12,403 nucleotides of DNA from Pseudomonadota bacterium (lineage in GTDB: Bacteria > Pseudomonadota > Alphaproteobacteria > Rhizobiales > Xanthobacteraceae). The translations under genes and the position numbers were made by a program. The stretch covers positions 1 through 12,403 of the forward strand of contig JAEWCJ010000229.1 in the NCBI GenBank assembly GCA_023390695.1, read 5' to 3'. Every line of letters begins with the position of its first letter. Position 1 is the stretch's first letter. This document shows, in pieces, positions 6,769 to 12,403 of the stretch. The notes under the pieces were generated by a model, which searched no databases, had not been told where the DNA came from, and saw nothing but the letters and a program-made list of their open reading frames with translations.

Positions 6769-7263
6769 ATGGATATGACGCGCAGACGGATGATGGCGGA
6801 GGGAGCTGGTTTCTCGCTTGCCGTCGCGAGCCTCGTTCTTGGCTCCCGGCCAAGCTTGGCCAACACCGTGTTCAGGCAACCGATGACCGTCTACAAAGAC
6901 GCATCCTGCGGCTGTTGCGGAGGCTGGATCGATCACATGGTCAAGGCTGGCTTCCGTGTGACGGCACTTGATGTGAATGATCTTGCTTCTGTGAAGGCGC
7001 GCTATGGCGTCTCCGATGAGCTCGCCTCCTGTCATACGGCAGTGATTGCCGGCTATATCGTGGAAGGGCATGTGCCGGCGGCGGCTGTCGACCGACTTCT
7101 GTCCAGCCGCCCCTCCTTGCGAGGCTTGGCGGCGCCCGGCATGCCGGTTGGCTCGCCAGGAATGGAACTCCCCGGCCAGCCGCCGGAGCGCTATGACGTC
7201 ATTGGCTTTGGCGGCGGCGCGAACCAGGTCTTCATGTCGTTTCGCGGGACTGCGCCTCTCTGA
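6769..7263 (+). CDS. DUF411 family exported cysteine-rich (putative metal-binding) protein
   Basis: A 164-aa DUF411 protein. The N-terminus MTRRRMM followed by a moderately hydrophobic stretch (11-31, ending SLAN) looks like a twin-arginine-type signal, so the product is probably periplasmic. Family marks are complete: YKDASCGCCGGWIDHM (42-57), SCHTAVIAGYIVEGHVPA (87-104) and GLAAPGMPVGSPGMELPG (119-136). Cys47, Cys49, Cys50, Cys88, His89 and His101 are candidate metal ligands. DUF411 members are often linked to copper resistance, but no function is proven. AAGAGG at 6755-6760 precedes the ATG at 6769; a second ATG at 6775 is possible. It starts 59 bases after meh and may be read through from it. 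The copper enzyme cbb3 oxidase nearby makes a metal-handling role attractive but unproven. Confidence 0.85.
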   Translation: MDMTRRRMMAEGAGFSLAVASLVLGSRPSLANTVFRQPMTVYKDASCGCCGGWIDHMVKAGFRVTALDVNDLASVKARYGVSDELASCHTAVIAGYIVEGHVPAAAVDRLLSSRPSLRGLAAPGMPVGSPGMELPGQPPERYDVIGFGGGANQVFMSFRGTAPL

Positions 7264-7416
7264 TATCGCGGAATGCCGCGCAAGAAAACGGCGATAGCCC
7301 GCTACAGCCGCGAAGTGTATGCATATTAGTTGGTTAAATATGGGTTGATTGTATGTTTCTGTGCATATATTGTATGGATGGCGGTGTGAGGTCGTTCAAC
7401 GAAGGAGCAAGCTGTC
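7264..7416 (+). promoter_or_regulatory. AT-rich gap before the DUF983 gene
   Basis: Directly after the DUF411 stop, CGCGG-AATG-CCGCG (7267-7280) forms a short perfect hairpin without a T-run. Further on, 7319-7380 is strongly AT-rich. TTGGTT (7330-7335) with TATGTT 16 bases later, or TTGATT (7345-7350) with TATATT 15 bases later, could serve as a promoter for the following gene. GCATAT occurs at 7321 and again at 7363. No full FNR/FixK box (TTGAT-N4-ATCAA) is present, although TTGAT at 7345 is a half-site. Confidence 0.3.
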
Positions 7417-7860
7417 ATGGATGAAGCGCCGCAGGTTACGGAGCCCACTTTGGCCCAGGTTGCGTGGCGCACCGTGCGGGGACGCTGCCCCTGTTGCGGC
7501 AAAGGCCGGCTCTTCCATCGCTTTCTCAAGGTCGCCGGTCACTGCGATGTCTGTGGCGAGGCTTTTCATCATCATCGCGCCGACGATTTCCCAGCCTATG
7601 TGGTCATCGTCATTGTGGCGCATGCGATCGTGCCGGTGGTCCTGGCGGTCGAAACGCGCTACGCGCCAGCGTACTGGATACACTTGGTGCTGTGGCTGCC
7701 GGCCATCCTCGGCGCATCGCTTGCTTTGCTTTCGCCGGTGAAGGGGCTGATCGTCGGCCTGCAATGGCATTTGGGCATGCATGGATTCCAGGAATCGAAG
7801 GAGCGCAGGCGAAACAGCACGGATGCACGCGCGCTTGCACAATCGACACCGATGGGTTGA
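7417..7860 (+). CDS. DUF983 family membrane protein with paired CxxC motifs
   Basis: A 147-aa DUF983 protein. Residues 20-50 hold a zinc-ribbon-like pair of motifs, RGRCPCCGKGRLF (21-33) and CDVCGE (43-48), followed by HHHRADDFPA, which is conserved in this family. Two membrane spans follow at about 59-80 and 86-107, and a WHLGMHGFQ segment leads to a polar tail (about 128-147) longer than usual. DUF983 genes are frequently found near cytochrome oxidase genes in alphaproteobacteria, but their function is unknown. GGAGC about 12 bases before the ATG is the ribosome site. The gene converges on the MocR-type regulator with only 14 bases between the stops. Confidence 0.85.
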   Translation: MDEAPQVTEPTLAQVAWRTVRGRCPCCGKGRLFHRFLKVAGHCDVCGEAFHHHRADDFPAYVVIVIVAHAIVPVVLAVETRYAPAYWIHLVLWLPAILGASLALLSPVKGLIVGLQWHLGMHGFQESKERRRNSTDARALAQSTPMG

Positions 7861-7874
7861 AGGTTCGGCTGCCG

Positions 7875-9254
7875 CTATACGATGGCAGCGCGGCGTACGA
7901 TTTTCTGATCGTTCATGATGTCCGCGAGTGTCTTCAGTGCTTCGGCGAGCCGCGTCCGCTCCCCGACACCGCCGATTGATATTCTCACCGCATCAGGTGC
8001 GGCAGCCAAAGCGAAGGCATCCGCTGCAGTGACGCCAAGGCCTTCCTGCCGCGCTGCCTGAACGAGCCGGTGACGATCCCAGTGGGCCGGGAGCGGTTGC
8101 CAGATGTGGAGGCCATTCGGATGCGCGCGCGCCGAGGCAGGCAGGATGGATTTAGCCAACCTCTGCCGTATCGCCGCTTCGTCCCTGACAGCGTTCAATA
8201 AATCGACTGCCGATCCGTCGCGTATCCAATTTGTCACCAGCGACACCATCAATGGTGCCGGCATCAAAGTGAATGTGCGCAACGCACTCAGAAGCGGATC
8301 CATATGCGCTGGATCCGGAACCACGACAAAGGCTGTGCGCAGTCCTGGTGTCAGGCTCTTTGAGAGGGTAGCGATATAATAGGTCTGTTGCGGCAGAGTT
8401 GTCGCGAGTGGAGAGGGGGCATCGCCCGCCAGCATACTATATGGATCGTCTTCGATGATCGGCAGGTTGTGAGTTTGGGCGATTTTTGCGATGTCGCGCC
8501 GTCGGCGCGCCGGCATGGTGATGGTGGTAGGGTTTTGCATCGTGGGCGTCAGATAGATCAGACGCGGATTGTGCTTGCGAATGCAGGCCGCCAAGGCGTC
8601 GGGCCGAATGCCTTCGTCGTCTGTCTCCGCCGGAACGACCTTGAGCCCGAGCTGCAAAGCGGCCGACAGGAAACCGGGATAGGTGAGGGGGTCTGCAGCG
8701 ACGGCATCGCCTGGCCTAGTCAGGGTGGAAAGCAGCGCCGCAATGGCAGCCTGTGCGCCGGCACTGATAACGATCCGCTCAGGCTCCACATGGCCGAGCA
8801 ACGGTTCCAGCCATTTGCTGGCGGCGGAACGGTCGGCACGGGACCCCGCGCCAACCTGATAGGTCATCAATTGGTCGACGTTGGAGCGCGACAACACTTC
8901 GGCAAGACCGCGGTCCATCAGATCGCCAAGCCGCAGCCCGCGCGGAGGCGGCGGAATGTTCATGCTCAGATCGATCGATGGCCCGGCCTCGGCGGTTTGC
9001 GCGGGGATGAATGATCCACGCCCGGTCACGGCGTCGAGCAGCTTGCGGTGGCGCGCTTCGGCATAGGCGCGCGTCACGGTGGTCAGGTCGACATCGAGAA
9101 GCTGTGCAAGGGTGCGCTGCGGTGGCAGGCGGTCGCCGGGCCGCAACAATCCCCGGTCGATACCGGCGGCAATCAGATCCACGATCTGAAGATACCGAGG
9201 CCCTCCGCCTGCACTAAGCGGCCTGATCCAGGCCGCCATCTCGTCCAGTTTCAT
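7875..9254 (-). CDS. MocR-type PLP-dependent regulator (GntR HTH plus aminotransferase domain)
   Basis: A 459-aa fusion of a GntR winged helix and a class I aminotransferase-like domain. The winged helix spans about 17-84 (GIDRGLLRPGDRLPPQRTLA at 31-50, RGSF at 79-82). The PLP domain shows TPTMQNPTT (236-244), IIEDDPYSML (266-275), the lysine expected to bind PLP (Lys299 in TLSKSLTPGLR) and the substrate-carboxylate arginine Arg424 in VRIS. MocR proteins sense amino acids, vitamin B6 or related amines and control nearby genes. I chose ATG 9254: the winged helix then starts at the usual distance, AAAGGCG lies upstream, and a promoter gives a start near 9281. An ATG at 9275 is a near-leaderless alternative. 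The target is unknown; DUF2189/cbb3 genes lie upstream and DUF983 is convergent. Confidence 0.88.
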   Translation of the reverse strand: MKLDEMAAWIRPLSAGGGPRYLQIVDLIAAGIDRGLLRPGDRLPPQRTLAQLLDVDLTTVTRAYAEARHRKLLDAVTGRGSFIPAQTAEAGPSIDLSMNIPPPPRGLRLGDLMDRGLAEVLSRSNVDQLMTYQVGAGSRADRSAASKWLEPLLGHVEPERIVISAGAQAAIAALLSTLTRPGDAVAADPLTYPGFLSAALQLGLKVVPAETDDEGIRPDALAACIRKHNPRLIYLTPTMQNPTTITMPARRRRDIAKIAQTHNLPIIEDDPYSMLAGDAPSPLATTLPQQTYYIATLSKSLTPGLRTAFVVVPDPAHMDPLLSALRTFTLMPAPLMVSLVTNWIRDGSAVDLLNAVRDEAAIRQRLAKSILPASARAHPNGLHIWQPLPAHWDRHRLVQAARQEGLGVTAADAFALAAAPDAVRISIGGVGERTRLAEALKTLADIMNDQKIVRRAAIV

Positions 9255-9287
9255 CGCATCGCCTTTGAAATCCATGCATTTCTTATA

Positions 9288-9316
9288 ATTGTACGCATGC
9301 AATTTCTGGCCGGCAA
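9288..9316 (-). promoter_or_regulatory. MocR-gene promoter with overlapping palindrome
   Basis: On the minus strand, TTGCCG (9316-9311) is followed after 17 bases by TACAAT (9293-9288), a good -35/-10 pair with a start near 9281. The 16-bp imperfect palindrome ATTGTACGCATGCAAT (9288-9303) covers the -10 and part of the spacer, where a bound repressor would block polymerase. Autorepression by the MocR protein is the natural guess. Confidence 0.5.
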
Positions 9317-9333
9317 CTGTCGCGCACAACGTC

Positions 9334-10119
9334 CTATGGACGAATGGCCCGGTAAGCATGCCAGGTGCCGTGACCCAGCAGGGGAAATACAATAATCAAG
9401 CCTAAGAGGCCGGTTGCGAGGCTGAAGAGAAATAACACCAGCACCATCGCGCCCCAAGCCAACATCACCGGCAGGTTATTCCAGACCAAAGCCGTACTCG
9501 TGCCCATGGCAGTGAGTGCGTCTACGCGTTCGCTGAGCAGCATCGGGATCGAAAAGGCGCTGATGGCAAAGGAAAATGCAGCAAACAGCCCGCCGACGGT
9601 GCCGCCCACGATGAGCATGGCCCAACCGGTCGGTGTCGTAAACAGCATCGCCGCGATGTGATCGAGGCCGGGGAACGGCCGCAGGCCAAAGAACAATGCG
9701 TAGATTATAACTGCCGCGCGCATCCACAGCAGCATGAGAAGGCAAAGCAGTACTCCGGTGAAAAGAATTTGCCCGCCGGATTTGGGCGCAACGAATATCA
9801 TCCGTGCCAAGCTGATACGTTCGCCAGCCGCGAGCCGCCGGCTTTTCTCATAAAGCCCGATTGCGAGCAGCGGTCCAACCACCATGAAGCCGGCGAGCGC
9901 TGGGAACAGAATGTAGTCCCATCCGAATGCGAAAAGGCCGAGGACAATCGCGACGGAGACGATAAAGACGAGGGCGCCATAGCTCAAACTGGTCAGCGGT
10001 TGGGTGACAAGGTCGCGCCACCCGGCGGCTAGCCAGGTAAATGCTGCCGACGGCGCCAGATGGCGGTTCCACGTCTTCTCTCGCGGCGCTGGTGGGAGGA
10101 CGGCCGGGATTGTCGTCAT
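9334..10119 (-). CDS. DUF2189 family polytopic membrane protein
   Basis: A 261-aa inner-membrane protein of the DUF2189 type. The first 45 residues are soluble. The family block WLAAGWRDL then leads to hydrophobic segments at roughly 53-74, 74-95, 126-152, 165-195 and 220-250; FGWDYILFPALAGFMVVGP and ERVDALTAMGTSTALVW are recognisable parts. The function is unknown. Members commonly sit in or beside cbb3 oxidase operons in alphaproteobacteria, as here, 31 bases after a small gene overlapping ccoP. I chose ATG 10119; the frame is open to ATG 10224, but that would overlap the small gene by 74 bases and add a charged leader. No strong ribosome site is seen. Confidence 0.78.
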   Translation of the reverse strand: MTTIPAVLPPAPREKTWNRHLAPSAAFTWLAAGWRDLVTQPLTSLSYGALVFIVSVAIVLGLFAFGWDYILFPALAGFMVVGPLLAIGLYEKSRRLAAGERISLARMIFVAPKSGGQILFTGVLLCLLMLLWMRAAVIIYALFFGLRPFPGLDHIAAMLFTTPTGWAMLIVGGTVGGLFAAFSFAISAFSIPMLLSERVDALTAMGTSTALVWNNLPVMLAWGAMVLVLFLFSLATGLLGLIIVFPLLGHGTWHAYRAIRP

Positions 10120-10150
10120 CGTTGTTACCGTTTTGCTTCTGTTGCGTGTC

Positions 10151-10366
10151 TCACCGCGGCGAACATGCAGATTTGGCGGCGCTGAATCGGCTTTGCGTTC
10201 CGTTCGACTCGCCCTGCCGGGCATGATCGACGCAGTCTGGCTGCGACGTCACTGCGACATAGACGAGATGACCATTGGCTGCGAAGAGCAGCAGGAGAGC
10301 GAAGCTGGCTATGAGCCAGATCGAGAGCTTGCGTCTCCATACGGTCCGGGTCGGCAGGTTACTCAT
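10151..10366 (-). CDS. Small single-span membrane protein coupled to ccoP
   Basis: A 71-aa protein with a basic N-terminus (RTVWRRK) and one hydrophobic span at about 14-38. A short polar tail with two cysteines (Cys45, Cys68) would face the periplasm by the positive-inside rule. Its ATG overlaps the ccoP stop (ATGA at 10366-10363), so it is translationally coupled and very likely real. I do not recognise it as CcoQ, CcoS or CcoH: the FixH core is absent, and ccoQ is already found at 11235-11405. A small accessory or stability subunit of the oxidase is a reasonable guess from position only. Confidence 0.65.
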   Translation of the reverse strand: MSNLPTRTVWRRKLSIWLIASFALLLLFAANGHLVYVAVTSQPDCVDHARQGESNGTQSRFSAAKSACSPR

Positions 10367-11244
10367 TGATTTCGCGACCTCAGATCGGCGAGATATAGCG
10401 CGAGGATCTTGCGTTCAAACGGGCTGAGGCGGCTTTCCCAAGCCGGCATATGACCCTGCCGGCCATGCCACACACTCGTAAAGATCGATTGTGGATCGCC
10501 GCCGTAGATCCAGTTGCGGTCCGTCAGATCGGGTGCACCCAGATCAGCATTTCCCTTGCCGTCATCACCATGACAGGAGGCACAATTCGCCGCGAAAATG
10601 GTCTGGCCGGCGGCACGTTTCTCCGCAGGAATTTGCTTTTCGGTTGCAGGCTCCGAGAGAGACCGCACATAACTGACCACGTTTTCCACCTCTGCCCGCG
10701 ACAGGATCTGGTCGCGGCCGAAGGCGAGCATCTGCGCAACACGCGTATTTGGGAGATTGGAATTGATGCCAATGCGGATCGTTTCGGCAATTGTCTCCCG
10801 ATCGCCGCCCCACAGCCAGGACCCGGCGACCAGGCTGGGAAATCCTTTACTGCCCTTGGCATTGAAGCCGTGACAAGCCGCGCAATTGTCCCCAAACAAG
10901 GTGTGTCCGGTCTGGCGGACGATTGTCATCAGGGTCGGATCGGACTGGATCGCTTGGTAGCCTTCCGTTTCGATCCGCTTGGTCCAGCTTTCGCGCCCAA
11001 GCGCGGCCTGTTTGAGAGACTCGGTGACAGTCGTCGTCTGATCGATCCCGAGCAGGCCCTTTGTATAAGTTACACCAAGCGGCCAAGCCGGCATCAGCAC
11101 CCAATAGACGACCGAGAATAATAGGGTGGTGATCAGGAAAAAGTACACGGGCCGGGGGACCGGCGTGTTGAGCTCCTTGATTCCGTTCCATTCGTGTCCG
11201 GTGGTCAGGTAACCCGTATGAGGATCGCGTTCGGTTACCGCCAT
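10363..11244 (-). CDS. ccoP: cbb3-type cytochrome c oxidase subunit III (diheme cytochrome c)
   Basis: The 293-aa CcoP/FixP is the membrane-anchored diheme cytochrome c that feeds electrons into the cbb3 oxidase. The cytoplasmic start HEWNGIKELNTPVPRP (17-32) and the single span (about 33-55) are typical. Two heme c sites follow on the periplasmic side: CAACH (121-125) and CASCH (221-225). Likely axial methionines are Met172 and Met266 (GHMPAW). Length is normal. The start ATG lies 10 bases inside the end of ccoQ, and the stop overlaps the start of the next small gene, so the operon is tightly packed. Confidence 0.95.
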   Translation of the reverse strand: MAVTERDPHTGYLTTGHEWNGIKELNTPVPRPVYFFLITTLLFSVVYWVLMPAWPLGVTYTKGLLGIDQTTTVTESLKQAALGRESWTKRIETEGYQAIQSDPTLMTIVRQTGHTLFGDNCAACHGFNAKGSKGFPSLVAGSWLWGGDRETIAETIRIGINSNLPNTRVAQMLAFGRDQILSRAEVENVVSYVRSLSEPATEKQIPAEKRAAGQTIFAANCASCHGDDGKGNADLGAPDLTDRNWIYGGDPQSIFTSVWHGRQGHMPAWESRLSPFERKILALYLADLRSRNQ

Positions 11245-11405
11245 GGCTTGTCCTCGTCATGGATGATCGATCCGGCAGCCCGGTCGAATTGCTTCTTGTT
11301 CGAGGGCCAATAGGCATAGGCCACTACGAGGAGCGACAGGCCGATGAGGTAGAAGAGGCCGAACGACTTTGAGAACCAGACGAGGGTGCTGTGATCAAAG
11401 CCCAT
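11235..11405 (-). CDS. ccoQ: cbb3-type cytochrome oxidase subunit IV
   Basis: A 56-aa single-span protein read from ATG 11405 to TAA 11237-11235. It begins MGFDHSTLVWFSKSFGLFYL, has a hydrophobic span at about 15-33 ending in VVAYAYWPSNKKQFDRAA, then a short charged tail. This is the classic CcoQ/FixQ pattern (span followed by YWP and a basic patch), and the protein helps stabilise the cbb3 complex. Spacing supports it: it starts two bases after the ccoO stop and overlaps the ccoP start by 10 bases. Confidence 0.93.
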   Translation of the reverse strand: MGFDHSTLVWFSKSFGLFYLIGLSLLVVAYAYWPSNKKQFDRAAGSIIHDEDKPWR

Positions 11406-11407
11406 GG

Positions 11408-12139
11408 TCACCTCCCAGCCTCTGCGACAGGCTTATGTGCGGCGTCAGTCAATCGGCCGAGGATCTGCAAATAGGCAACAAGCGCATCCATTTCCGTCAG
11501 CCTGCCAGGGACGCCGTCGAAGGTTCGGACGTTCGTTTCTGCCCCATAGCGTTTGGTCACGCCTTCTGCCTGGGGAGAGTCGGGTGCCGCTTGTCCATGC
11601 GCGTCCGCTGGTGCATTGGCGATCATCTCGTCGGTGTAGGGGACGCCCACAGCGCGAATTGCCCTGAGCTGCAATCCCAGATCGTTAGTCCGCAGCGCCG
11701 TGCGCGACAGCCATGCATAGGCCGGCATGATCGATTCCGGCATCACAGCGCGGGGGTTGTTCAGATGTGCCACATGCCATTCGTCCGAATATTTGCCGCC
11801 GATTCGTGCGAGATCCGGTCCGGTCCGTTTCGAGCCCCAGAGCATCGGATGATCGTACTTGGATTCGACTGCGAGCGAATAAGGACCATAACGTTCGACT
11901 TCGTCGCGCAGCGTCCGGATCATCTGCGAGTGGCAGGCGTAGCAGCCCTCCCGGATGTAGATGTTGCGACCGGCAAGTTCGAGCGGCGTATAGACGCGCA
12001 TGTCCGGCGCTTCTTCGACCGTCTGGTGGATCGTGAATAGCGGTGCGATTTCCACGATGCCGCCGATACTGGCGACGCCGATAATCGCAAGTACGAGGCC
12101 GATCGCTTTCCGCTCAAGCCGATAGTGAAGACCAAACAT
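11408..12139 (-). CDS. ccoO: cbb3-type cytochrome c oxidase subunit II (monoheme cytochrome c)
   Basis: The 243-aa CcoO/FixO is the membrane-anchored monoheme cytochrome c of cbb3 oxidase. One N-terminal span (about 12-36) is followed by the highly conserved RNIYIREGCYACHSQMIR (58-75) with the heme c site CYACH (66-70). The family blocks GPYSLAVESKYDHPMLWGSK (85-104) and RTGPDLARIGGKYSDEWHVA (105-124) come next. Met138 in PESIMPAYAWL is the probable axial ligand. The length matches the family. The ATG follows the ccoN stop by four bases, with GGGGAG in the end of ccoN as ribosome site. Confidence 0.96.
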   Translation of the reverse strand: MFGLHYRLERKAIGLVLAIIGVASIGGIVEIAPLFTIHQTVEEAPDMRVYTPLELAGRNIYIREGCYACHSQMIRTLRDEVERYGPYSLAVESKYDHPMLWGSKRTGPDLARIGGKYSDEWHVAHLNNPRAVMPESIMPAYAWLSRTALRTNDLGLQLRAIRAVGVPYTDEMIANAPADAHGQAAPDSPQAEGVTKRYGAETNVRTFDGVPGRLTEMDALVAYLQILGRLTDAAHKPVAEAGR

Positions 12140-12143
12140 GTGT

Positions 12144-12403
12144 TCACTCCCCAGGCTGAAGCGCGGGTGTGCCCACGAGGACAGGGTCGGGCTTGTCGGG
12201 AATGGATCTGACGGTGGTTCGCGGCGCGGTGCGGATGGTCATCCAGATATTGTAGCAGCCAACAACCGCGCCGATCAGGAAGAACAGGCCACCGACTGCC
12301 CGCGCGATGTAATAAGGTCGCATGGCGACGAGCGAATCGACGAACGAATAAGCGAGAGTGCCGCTTTCGTTGTAGGTCCGCCACATCAGGCCCTGGATGA
12401 TGC
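12144..12403 (-). CDS. ccoN: cbb3-type cytochrome c oxidase subunit I, C-terminal part (partial)
   Basis: Only the last 85 codons are present; the gene continues past the right edge. The fragment begins IIQGLMWRTYNESGTLAYSF, includes RPYYIARAVGGLFFLIGAVV with the final membrane span, and ends in a proline-rich polar tail. This is the characteristic C-terminus of CcoN/FixN, the catalytic heme-copper subunit. The histidine ligands of the hemes and CuB are outside the window. Its position directly before ccoO-ccoQ-ccoP confirms the call. Confidence 0.93.
   Translation of the reverse strand, partial: IIQGLMWRTYNESGTLAYSFVDSLVAMRPYYIARAVGGLFFLIGAVVGCYNIWMTIRTAPRTTVRSIPDKPDPVLVGTPALQPGE

Noticed and set aside
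7345..7358. TTGAT half-site before the DUF983 gene as an anaerobox
   Set aside because: The matching half ATCAA is absent, so there is no support for FixK/FNR control.
7868..7889. GCTGCC/GGCAGC inverted repeat between the convergent DUF983 and MocR genes as a bidirectional terminator
   Set aside because: It overlaps the MocR stop codon, has a 10-base loop and no T-tract on either strand.
10120..10224. Upstream ATG at 10224 as the start of the DUF2189 protein
   Set aside because: It would overlap the coupled 71-aa gene by 74 bases and add a charged leader not expected for the family.

Overview
The window looks like a chromosomal segment of an alphaproteobacterium, most likely of the Hyphomicrobiales (Bradyrhizobium/Afipia/Rhodopseudomonas-like). 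The reasons are a Pha-type cation/proton antiporter end, an Omp25/Omp31-like porin, a fixNOQP-type cbb3 oxidase operon, a methylsuccinyl-CoA dehydrogenase of the ethylmalonyl-CoA pathway, and GC-rich codon use. This placement is inferred from gene families; no rRNA or other phylogenetic marker is present.

Left part (1-2645). The tail of phaF and all of phaG (antiporter subunits F and G) face a convergent AraC-family regulator. The regulator is divergent from an outer-membrane beta-barrel gene that starts at a TTG codon and ends in a good terminator. The regulator has a recognisable promoter on the minus strand. Just upstream of its -35 are two identical 8-bp direct repeats exactly 21 bp apart, the layout expected for AraC-type binding.

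Centre (2646-6709). Three plus-strand genes form a metabolic module: (2S)-methylsuccinyl-CoA dehydrogenase (mcd), a class III CoA-transferase resembling mesaconyl-CoA C1-C4 transferase (mct), and a hot-dog hydratase resembling mesaconyl-C4-CoA hydratase (meh). The last two overlap by ATGA. Together they would convert methylsuccinyl-CoA through mesaconyl-C1-CoA and mesaconyl-C4-CoA to citramalyl-CoA, which a lyase encoded elsewhere could split to acetyl-CoA and pyruvate. This joins an ethylmalonyl-CoA pathway enzyme to two enzymes known from the Chloroflexus 3-hydroxypropionate bicycle, and it is the most interesting content of the window. A 21-bp operator-like palindrome lies upstream of mcd, and a strong hairpin separates mcd from mct.

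Right part (6769-12403). On the plus strand are a DUF411 exported cysteine-rich protein and a DUF983 membrane protein. On the minus strand, read from the right edge inward, are ccoN (partial), ccoO, ccoQ (56 aa), ccoP, a 71-aa single-span membrane protein overlapping ccoP by ATGA, a DUF2189 membrane protein, and a MocR-type (GntR/aminotransferase) regulator with its own promoter. The cbb3 genes encode a high-affinity terminal oxidase for low oxygen. The oxidase promoter and any ccoGHIS genes lie outside the window. No tRNA, rRNA, CRISPR array or intact mobile element was seen, and no gap between genes exceeds 300 bases.
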